A DNA stretch of 6,992 bases from Phocaeicola_A sp964481755 (GTDB taxonomy: Bacteria > Bacteroidota > Bacteroidia > Bacteroidales > Bacteroidaceae). The translations under genes were made by a program, and so were the position numbers. The notes beneath the pieces were generated by a model. It did no database searches and was not told the origin of the DNA. It worked only from the letters and a program-made list of their open reading frames with translations. The DNA is taken from contig CAYZVH010000158.1 of NCBI GenBank assembly GCA_964481755.1, positions 1 through 6,992 of the forward strand, in the 5' to 3' direction. Positions 1 to 5,362 of this stretch are shown one piece after another. Each line of letters starts with the position of its first letter. Position 1 is the stretch's first letter.

Positions 1-64
1 GAGCCAAGGCTCATTGGCCATTGAACCAAGGCTTGTTTTGGCGCCTTACTGAACTTGCGTTCGA
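1..64. other. 3' flank of the DUF3078 gene, with short repeats
   Basis: This short non-coding stretch lies downstream of the minus-strand DUF3078 gene. The 8-base word CCAAGGCT occurs at 4-11 and again at 26-33. GCCAA (3-7) and TTGGC (14-18) form a 5-bp inverted repeat with a 6-base loop. On the minus strand this could fold weakly, but no T-run follows, so I do not call a terminator. The next gene to the left is outside the window. Confidence 0.3.
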
Positions 65-1435
65 TTACCAGTTATAGGTCAGACCGAAGCTCAGCAGCTC
101 CTTCAGTTGGAAGTAGTTGTAACCCTCCTTCTTCGTCACGCCATCGTCGAAACGGGCATGGACGAACAGTTTGGTGGAGAGGTAACGGTTGATGTTGAAG
201 TTAAACGTGTTCTCCCACTCGGCCTGTGCCTTATGGTAAGTGGTAAAGTAAGAGATTCGCGACTCCCACTCCACCTGCGAGATAATCTTCCAGGTGGAAG
301 TCACCTGCACGTTGGAACCTAAGTCGTGTTTGAGCTTCTCGCCCTCGTCCACACTGAAGCTGGTCTCGTCCACCTCTTCCTTGGCCACGTAGGTCATCTT
401 GTAGGAGAGCGGAGCCAACACGGCAGACACCGTATACTTCTTCGATGAACGTTTGTAGTCCATACCGATGTCGAACTTCAGGTAGGCCGGAGAGAGGAAA
501 TTGGAAATCACATCGGGCTTGTTCGACTTGTAGCTGGGGAACAACTGTGTGTAGAACTCCGCCTGGATGGTGTAGTACCAATGCTTGGCAGCCTGTAGAC
601 CGAGTTTCGAGGTCAAGCGGATGAGGTCGTTGTTGGTCTTGTACTTGTGAAGCGTGTCCGAGCGTGAGCTCAGGAAGCCCAGCTTCCACTCCAGCTTGTT
701 GTCCCACTGTATCTTCTGCTTGTCGTTGTAGTTGGCCTCTATCGTCAGGCCGGAGAGCAAGGTGTTGTTGCTCTCACCACCCTTGTACCAGTTGCCCGAG
801 ATGTAGTTCTGGGTGAACTGCAGGTATGCCTTGCCGGACTTGGTCCAGAAGTTAGGCTTCTTCAGTTTCAGCTCCGAGTCGAGCGTCTGGTCCTCCTGCA
901 GCTGGGTGTCCACCAGGTCCATCACCTGCTCGTCGCGGCGCAGGTTCTTCACCGCGTCCTTCTTAAAGGTGCGCTGGCTATTCACCTCCTGCTCCATGTA
1001 GCGCACAGCGGAGGGGTTGGTCAGGTAGACGCTGAGCAACGTGCGGTCTATCGAGGCGTTCAACTCATCGTTCGCTTCCAGCTCGCCGTCGGCCAAGGGC
1101 ACCAGGTAATCGTTCTTCGACGATTTCTCCTGCTCACTGCCGTTGATGGAGTTGCTTATCACGCCTCCGTACATCGTCACCGGCACGAACAGCCGATAGT
1201 AGTTGGGGTTCACGCGGACGATTCGCTCCATCCAGGTGGAGTCCATCTGGTACTTGCTCACCATCGCGGCCAACGAATCGGAATAATCGGTCATTACCTT
1301 ATTATATATCTCTTTATTCTTGAGGCGCTGCTGGTATGTGGTAGCTGCCTTCTGGGCCGAGGCCTCCAAGGCAACCGACGCGAGCAGCGCTGTGCATAAA
1401 GCGTAACGTATCTTCATCTTTACATTTGTTTTCAT
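65..1435 (-). CDS. DUF3078 family outer-membrane beta-barrel protein
   Basis: The 456-residue protein starts with a type I signal peptide: basic MKTNVKMKIR, a hydrophobic core to about residue 23, and likely cleavage after ASA (A27, Q28 as mature start). Residues 28-195 are polar, probably helical and rich in charged residues. Residues 196-456 alternate polar and hydrophobic or aromatic positions as beta strands do, with the DUF3078-like stretch around 201-236 (AYLQFTQN...SGNWYKGGESN). The protein ends LSFGLTYNW, a final strand with a C-terminal aromatic residue as in BAM-assembled outer-membrane proteins. The family is widespread in Bacteroidota and its function is unknown. An in-frame TGA lies directly before the chosen ATG. 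Met7 (codon at 1415-1417) is a credible alternative start with an A-rich leader. The gene is transcribed away from pyrG as a single unit in this window. The barrel assignment is firm; transport, enzymatic or structural roles cannot be told apart. Confidence 0.86.
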   Translation of the reverse strand: MKTNVKMKIRYALCTALLASVALEASAQKAATTYQQRLKNKEIYNKVMTDYSDSLAAMVSKYQMDSTWMERIVRVNPNYYRLFVPVTMYGGVISNSINGSEQEKSSKNDYLVPLADGELEANDELNASIDRTLLSVYLTNPSAVRYMEQEVNSQRTFKKDAVKNLRRDEQVMDLVDTQLQEDQTLDSELKLKKPNFWTKSGKAYLQFTQNYISGNWYKGGESNNTLLSGLTIEANYNDKQKIQWDNKLEWKLGFLSSRSDTLHKYKTNNDLIRLTSKLGLQAAKHWYYTIQAEFYTQLFPSYKSNKPDVISNFLSPAYLKFDIGMDYKRSSKKYTVSAVLAPLSYKMTYVAKEEVDETSFSVDEGEKLKHDLGSNVQVTSTWKIISQVEWESRISYFTTYHKAQAEWENTFNFNINRYLSTKLFVHARFDDGVTKKEGYNYFQLKELLSFGLTYNW

Positions 1436-1456
1436 TCAGTCAAAGGGATAGCGTGA

Positions 1457-1519
1457 GCCGATGGTGCCGGGAGCCATGTGGGCCCTAGGCCGGCAGTGGC
1501 GACTCCGCATATCATCGGC
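1457..1519 (-). promoter_or_regulatory. Foldable G+C-rich leader ahead of the DUF3078 gene
   Basis: Read as minus-strand RNA, three nested stems stack. The outer is GCCGAUG with CAUCGGC (plus coordinates 1513-1519 and 1457-1463). The middle is UGCCGG with CCGGCA (1490-1495 and 1465-1470). The inner is GGGCC with GGCUC, including one G-U pair, around the 5-base loop CACAU. Nearly all unpaired bases fall on the 5' side. The segment is G+C-rich next to AT-rich promoter DNA and ends 21 bases before the ATG. It matches no riboswitch class I recognise. The outer arm abuts the nearer -7 box, so only transcripts from the farther promoter would carry the full fold. The same symmetry could serve as a DNA site instead. 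Confidence 0.35.
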
Positions 1520-1549
1520 AAAGTTAATCTTATTTTTCAAACTTATGAA
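1519..1549 (-). promoter_or_regulatory. Candidate promoter P1 of the DUF3078 gene
   Basis: CAAAGTTA at 1519-1526 reads TAACTTTG on the minus strand, a full match to the Bacteroidota -7 consensus TAnnTTTG. At the expected distance upstream (1547-1549) the minus strand reads TTC, a weak -33 element in place of TTG. Transcription would begin near 1515, giving a leader of about 80 bases. The position is inferred from sequence only. Confidence 0.45.
1538..1545 (-). promoter_or_regulatory. Candidate -7 box of a second promoter (P2) of the DUF3078 gene
   Basis: CAAACTTA reads TAAGTTTG on the minus strand, a second full match to TAnnTTTG, lying 19 bases upstream of the first. The nearest TTG-like -33 element on the minus strand (from CAA at 1570-1572) is a few bases too far away, so this promoter is weaker on paper than P1. 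It would start transcription near 1534 and include the whole foldable leader. Confidence 0.35.
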
Positions 1550-1570
1550 CACATTTCCTACCTTTAACTC

Positions 1571-1598
1571 AAAAACATGCTCCGCGAAAGATGTTTTT
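1571..1598. repeat. Perfect 8-bp inverted repeat AAAAACAT-N12-ATGTTTTT
   Basis: The arms lie at 1571-1578 and 1591-1598, with centre 1584.5. The spacer is the G+C-richer GCTCCGCGAAAG. The site is midway between the divergent promoters, about 58 bases upstream of the predicted pyrG start and about 50-70 upstream of the predicted DUF3078 starts, a position typical of activator binding. A role as a regulator site is inference; AT-rich arms make chance symmetry more likely. Confidence 0.35.
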
Positions 1599-1602
1599 CG
1601 GG

Positions 1603-1627
1603 AAAAGGTTCTCAGGTTCAACCTTTT
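1603..1627. repeat. Perfect 8-bp inverted repeat AAAAGGTT-N9-AACCTTTT in the pyrG promoter
   Basis: The arms lie at 1603-1610 and 1620-1627, with centre 1615. A smaller palindrome, AGGTT-C-AACCT (1614-1624), is nested inside. The repeat covers the weak -33 element and most of the spacer of the predicted pyrG promoter, where a bound protein would compete with RNA polymerase. A T-run follows, so it looks like a terminator, but no plus-strand gene lies upstream within the window to need one. Confidence 0.4.
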
Positions 1628-1639
1628 TTTCTAATTTTG
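1609..1639 (+). promoter_or_regulatory. Predicted promoter of pyrG-yidC
   Basis: TAATTTTG at 1632-1639 fully matches the Bacteroidota -7 consensus TAnnTTTG. At the standard spacing of 20 bases, 1609-1611 reads TTC, one base off the -33 TTG. Transcription should start near 1643-1646, leaving a leader of roughly 57-60 bases. The weak -33 suggests moderate strength or dependence on a regulator. Confidence 0.6.
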
Positions 1640-1645
1640 CAGTTT

Positions 1646-1663
1646 GAATGCGGAAGAGCATTC
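1646..1663 (+). promoter_or_regulatory. Hairpin at the predicted 5' end of the pyrG mRNA
   Basis: GAATGC (1646-1651) and GCATTC (1658-1663) form a perfect 6-bp stem around the loop GGAAGA. It begins at or within a few bases of the predicted transcription start. No U-run follows, so it is not an intrinsic attenuator of the Bacillus pyrG kind. It may stabilise the 5' end or act in initiation control; neither is shown. Confidence 0.4.
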
Positions 1664-1702
1664 TTAGGACAAGAAATTAGAAATACATAAAACTATATTA
1701 TT

Positions 1703-3304
1703 GTGGCAGAAACAAAATATATCTTCGTTACAGGTGGTGTTGCCTCGTCCTTAGGAAAAGGCATCATATCGTCCTCCATCGGTAAGTTGCTTCAAGCCAG
1801 AGGCTACAACGTTACCATCCAGAAATTCGACCCCTACATCAACATCGACCCCGGTACCCTGAATCCGTATGAGCACGGGGAGTGCTATGTGACGGTAGAC
1901 GGACACGAAGCGGACCTCGACCTCGGTCACTACGAGCGCTTCCTCAGTATCCAGACGACAAAAGCCAACAACATCACGACTGGACGCATCTACAAGAGTG
2001 TCATCGACAAGGAGCGTCGGGGCGACTATCTAGGAAAGACCATTCAGATTATTCCTCATATCACGGACGAAATCAAGCGTAACGTGAAGTTGCTGGGCAA
2101 CAAGTATAAGTTCGACTTCGTGATTACCGAGATTGGCGGTACCGTAGGCGACATCGAGTCGCTCCCCTATCTGGAGAGCATCCGTCAGCTGAAGTGGGAG
2201 CTGGGCCGCAACGCCCTGTGCGTACACTTGACCTACGTGCCCTTCCTGGCCGCAGCCAAGGAGCTGAAGACCAAGCCGACACAACACTCGGTGAAGGAGC
2301 TGCAGTCCGTCGGCATCCAGCCGGACATCCTGGTACTGCGCAGCGAGCACGACCTGAACGCGAACCTCCGCAAGAAGGTGGCCCTCTTCTGCAATGTGGA
2401 CGAGAGCGCCGTGGTGCAGTCTATGGACATGCCCACCATCTACGAGGTGCCTCTGCGCATGCACGAGCAGGGACTGGACAAGACCATCCTCGCCAAGATG
2501 GGACTGCCTACCGACGGAGAACCTAACCTCGACTCGTGGAAGAAGTTCCTCGACATGCGCCACGCGGCCACCGAAGAGGTGCGCATTGCCCTCGTGGGCA
2601 AATACGTCGACCTGCAGGATGCCTACAAGTCCATCCTCGAGTCGCTGTCGCAGGCGTCGACCTACAACAACCGCAAGCTGAAGATTGAATACGTGAACAG
2701 CGAATACCTGACCGAGGACAATGTGGCCGAGAAGTTGGACCATGTCAACGGTGTGGTCATCTGCCCGGGATTCGGACAACGCGGCATCGAGGGCAAGTTC
2801 ATCGCAGCCAAGTATTGCCGCATCCACAACAAGCCTACCTTCGGCATCTGCCTGGGTATGCAGTGCATGGCCATAGAGTTCGCACGCAACGTACTGGGTT
2901 ACGCTGACGCCAACTCGCGCGAGATGGACGAGAAGACTCCGCACAACGTGATAGACATCATGGAGGAGCAGAAGTCCATCACCAACATGGGCGGCACCAT
3001 GCGACTGGGAGCCTACGAGTGCGTCATCGACCACAACTCGCGCACCTTCGAGGCCTATCACAAGGACCACATCCAGGAGCGTCACCGCCACCGCTACGAG
3101 TTCAACAACGCCTACCGCGCCGAGTTCGAGAAAGCCGGCATGAAGTGCGTCGGCATCAACCCCGAAGCCGACCTGGTGGAGATTGTGGAGATACCGGGAC
3201 TCAAATGGTACATCGGCACGCAGTTCCATCCGGAGTACAGCAGCACGGTGCTCAACCCGCACCCGTTGTTCCTCTCGTTCATCAAGGCAGCCATCGAGAA
3301 ATAA
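1703..3304 (+). CDS. pyrG: CTP synthase (glutamine-hydrolysing)
   Basis: This cytosolic enzyme converts UTP to CTP using ATP and the ammonia of glutamine, the last step of pyrimidine nucleotide synthesis. The 533-residue protein is complete and close to the usual length (E. coli 545). The synthetase domain covers about residues 1-270. It has the P-loop GGVASSLGKG (11-20), the LDLGHYERF motif (72-80) with Asp73 as a likely Mg ligand, and EIGGTVGDIES (143-153) with Glu143. The class I glutamine amidotransferase domain covers about 293-530. It has an oxyanion-region PGFG (355-358), nucleophile Cys383 in GICLGMQ, and His509/Glu511 in FHPE. All catalytic residues are present. The start is GTG at 1703: an in-frame TAA at 1688-1690 leaves no earlier choice, and the N-terminus aligns with the family. 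There is no Shine-Dalgarno sequence; the leader is AT-rich. yidC follows after 33 bases. Confidence 0.98.
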   Translation: MAETKYIFVTGGVASSLGKGIISSSIGKLLQARGYNVTIQKFDPYINIDPGTLNPYEHGECYVTVDGHEADLDLGHYERFLSIQTTKANNITTGRIYKSVIDKERRGDYLGKTIQIIPHITDEIKRNVKLLGNKYKFDFVITEIGGTVGDIESLPYLESIRQLKWELGRNALCVHLTYVPFLAAAKELKTKPTQHSVKELQSVGIQPDILVLRSEHDLNANLRKKVALFCNVDESAVVQSMDMPTIYEVPLRMHEQGLDKTILAKMGLPTDGEPNLDSWKKFLDMRHAATEEVRIALVGKYVDLQDAYKSILESLSQASTYNNRKLKIEYVNSEYLTEDNVAEKLDHVNGVVICPGFGQRGIEGKFIAAKYCRIHNKPTFGICLGMQCMAIEFARNVLGYADANSREMDEKTPHNVIDIMEEQKSITNMGGTMRLGAYECVIDHNSRTFEAYHKDHIQERHRHRYEFNNAYRAEFEKAGMKCVGINPEADLVEIVEIPGLKWYIGTQFHPEYSSTVLNPHPLFLSFIKAAIEK

Positions 3305-3337
3305 CACATTATTATATATAACGTATCACAACATTCA

Positions 3338-5206
3338 ATGGAAAAAAATACGCTTATCGGATTCACCTTGATTGGTGCCGTGCTCATCGGGTTCAGCTGG
3401 TTCAACCGGCCGAGTGCGGAACAACAGGCGCAAATGAAACGTTACCAGGACTCCCTGCAGACCGTGCAGCAGCAACAAGAGGCTAAGAAGGCACACGAGG
3501 AGGCTCTGGCCAAGGCACAGATTGCCGCCATGGCACAGGACTCCACCTCGCTCCTCTTCAACGCCCGCAACGGCAACGACACAGTGGTGACGCTGAAGAA
3601 CGACCTGGTGGAGCTGAAGTTCTCCAACAAGGGCGGCACCATCAGCTCGGCCAAGTTGCTGGAGTACAACGGACAGGACGGGAAGCCCGTCGTGCTGTTC
3701 AACGACCAGGACGCCCACCTCAACTTCGCTTTCAACGGGAAGACGGAGAACATCATCACCGAGGACCTCTACTTCACCCCTGTCAACGTGACCGACTCCA
3801 CCCTGACCATGCGTCTGCAGACCAGCGGTGCGGGATACATCGACTTCAACTATCGCCTGCCACACCATAATTATATGGTGGACTTCACCATCCAGGCAAG
3901 CCACATGGACAACTTCTTCGCCCCCTCCGTCAACACGGTGGACGTCAACTGGCAGCAAGGCGCTCGCCAGCTGGAGAAGGGATTCACCTTCGAGAACCGC
4001 TACACCTCGCTCACCTACAAGATGAAGGACGAGGGTACCGACTACCTCAGCGAGGGCCGCGACGCCGAGAAGGACATCGAGGAGCGACTCGACTGGATCG
4101 CCTTCAAGAACCAGTTCTTCTCCTCCGTGATGATAGCTTACCAGGATTTCGACAAGGTGCACCTCTCATCGAAACTGAGAGAGAAAGGCAGCGGTTACCT
4201 GAAGGACTACAAGGCTTCCATGACGACCTACTTCGACCCCACGGGCAAACAGGCCACCTCCATGCAGTTCTACTTCGGCCCCAACCACTACAAGACCCTG
4301 CAGCGGATGGACCACTTCGCCGCCGGCGACAAGGACCTCGACATGCAGGAGCTCGTCTACCTGGGATGGCCGCTGTTCCGCTGGATCAACCGCTTCTTCA
4401 CCATCTACATCTTCGACTGGCTCTCGGGCTGGGGCTTGCCTATGGGACTGGTGCTGCTCTTCATGACCATCATCGTGAAGGCCCTCGTCTACCCGGCGAC
4501 CTACAAGAGCTACATGTCGTCCGCCAAGATGCGTGTGCTGAAGCCTTACGTCGACGAGATCAACAAGAAGTACCCCAACCAGGAGGACGCCATGAAGAAG
4601 CAACAGGAGATTATGGGACTCTACAGCCGCTACGGCGTCAGCCCCATGGGAGGCTGTCTGCCTATGCTCATCCAGATGCCGGTCTTCATCGCCCTGTTCA
4701 ACTTCGTGCCTAACGCCATCGAGCTCCGTCAGCAGAGCTTCCTCTGGGCTCCGGACCTCTCCACCTACGACGACGTCATCAACTGGGGAGTGCACATCCC
4801 TGCCTTGGGCGACCACTTGAGCCTCTTCTGCTTGCTCTTCAGTGTCACCAACATCCTCAACACGTGGATCATGATGCGCCAGCAGGACGCTGCCACACAG
4901 CAGCAGATGCCTGCCATGAAGTGGATGATGTACCTCATGCCGGTCATCTTCATCTTCATCTTCAATGATTACTCAGCCGGACTCAACTACTACTACTTCG
5001 TGTCCGGACTCATCAGCATCATCATCATGGCCATTCTTCGCAAGACCACGGACGACAAGGCCCTGCTTGCCAAACTGGAGGCACGCATGCAGGCCAACAA
5101 GAACAATCCGAAGAAGAAATCGAACATGATGGCCAAACTGGAGGCTTTGCAGAAGGAGCAGGAGCGCATAGCCCGCGAGCGCGAAGCCCACAACAAGAAA
5201 CGCTAA
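3338..5206 (+). CDS. yidC: Membrane protein insertase YidC
   Basis: YidC inserts and folds inner-membrane proteins, alone or with SecYEG. The 622-residue protein has the Gram-negative architecture. TM1 is at about 5-22. A Gln/Ala/Lys-rich, probably coiled segment spans 27-68, followed by the large periplasmic P1 domain (about 70-330). An amphipathic helix lies near 343-362 and the five-helix core spans about 366-567. Core landmarks are IIVKALVYP (378-386), the cytoplasmic hairpin with SSAKM (394-398), SPMGGCLPMLIQMPVF (435-450), ELRQQSFLWAPDLS (462-475) and YSAGLNYYYFVS (545-556). Lys381 takes the place of the groove Arg of E. coli (Arg366) and keeps the positive charge. The tail 571-622 is long and basic (15 Lys/Arg against 8 Asp/Glu), suiting ribosome contact as in Oxa1. 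The gene follows pyrG by 33 bases without a terminator, so it is probably in the same transcript, which ends at the hairpin starting at 5246. Confidence 0.97.
   Translation: MEKNTLIGFTLIGAVLIGFSWFNRPSAEQQAQMKRYQDSLQTVQQQQEAKKAHEEALAKAQIAAMAQDSTSLLFNARNGNDTVVTLKNDLVELKFSNKGGTISSAKLLEYNGQDGKPVVLFNDQDAHLNFAFNGKTENIITEDLYFTPVNVTDSTLTMRLQTSGAGYIDFNYRLPHHNYMVDFTIQASHMDNFFAPSVNTVDVNWQQGARQLEKGFTFENRYTSLTYKMKDEGTDYLSEGRDAEKDIEERLDWIAFKNQFFSSVMIAYQDFDKVHLSSKLREKGSGYLKDYKASMTTYFDPTGKQATSMQFYFGPNHYKTLQRMDHFAAGDKDLDMQELVYLGWPLFRWINRFFTIYIFDWLSGWGLPMGLVLLFMTIIVKALVYPATYKSYMSSAKMRVLKPYVDEINKKYPNQEDAMKKQQEIMGLYSRYGVSPMGGCLPMLIQMPVFIALFNFVPNAIELRQQSFLWAPDLSTYDDVINWGVHIPALGDHLSLFCLLFSVTNILNTWIMMRQQDAATQQQMPAMKWMMYLMPVIFIFIFNDYSAGLNYYYFVSGLISIIIMAILRKTTDDKALLAKLEARMQANKNNPKKKSNMMAKLEALQKEQERIAREREAHNKKR
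5069..5145 (+). repeat. 14-bp direct repeat in the yidC tail
   Basis: GCCAAACTGGAGGC occurs at 5069-5082 and 5132-5145, exactly 63 bases (21 codons) apart and in the same frame. It encodes AKLEA twice (residues 578-582 and 599-603) in the basic C-terminal tail. This may be the trace of a small in-frame duplication, or convergence in a helical tail. Confidence 0.6.
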
Positions 5207-5245
5207 CAGCCGCCCGCAACAGCAGGCACAGCTTACACCTATAGG

Positions 5246-5297
5246 AAGCGGTTCCGACAGTGTCCCCCACACAGAGGCCTGTCGGGACCGCTTTTTC
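5246..5297 (+). terminator. Rho-independent terminator of pyrG-yidC
   Basis: The arms 5246-5260 (AAGCGGTTCCGACAG) and 5279-5293 (CTGTCGGGACCGCTT) pair over 15 positions, with one G-U wobble and no bulge, around an 18-base loop. Five T residues (5292-5296) close it. It sits 39 bases after the yidC stop and just before the promoter of the next gene. No matching A-run precedes it, so it acts only on the plus strand. Confidence 0.93.
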
Positions 5298-5309
5298 ATT
5301 CCCTCCCCG

Positions 5310-5341
5310 TTTGTATTATTCCATGCTTTTCACGACCTTTG
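5310..5341 (+). promoter_or_regulatory. Predicted promoter of the DPP5-like gene
   Basis: TTTG at 5310-5313 and GACCTTTG at 5334-5341 match the Bacteroidota -33 and -7 elements with a 20-base spacer; only the first base of TAnnTTTG differs. Transcription would start near 5345-5348, leaving an A-rich leader of about 15-18 bases before the ATG, without a Shine-Dalgarno sequence. Its place directly after a terminator supports an independent unit. Confidence 0.7.
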
Positions 5342-5362
5342 CACTATAAACAAAATCTTCGT

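Noticed and set aside
1436..1621. 61-codon minus-strand open frame ending directly before the DUF3078 ATG in the same frame
   Set aside because: It runs through both candidate -7 boxes and the foldable leader, so it would hardly be transcribed whole. Its translation resembles nothing, and the abutting TGA-ATG is likely chance.
1603..1630. Hairpin plus T-run upstream of pyrG as an intrinsic terminator
   Set aside because: No plus-strand gene precedes it, the T residues are partly inside the stem, and it overlaps the pyrG promoter elements, so an operator-like role is more sensible.
1640..1702. Bacillus-type reiterative-transcription attenuator for pyrG
   Set aside because: The leader has a short hairpin but no initial G/C-run and no U-tract after the stem.
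2030..3307. Open frame of 425 codons on the minus strand opposite pyrG
   Set aside because: The plus strand is an intact CTP synthase with all catalytic residues. The antisense frame stays open only because of codon bias and has no family signature.
3335..4816. Minus-strand open frames (275 and 216 codons) opposite yidC
   Set aside because: They are low-complexity Val/Leu/Glu/His-rich translations mirroring yidC codons, with no leader or domain of their own.
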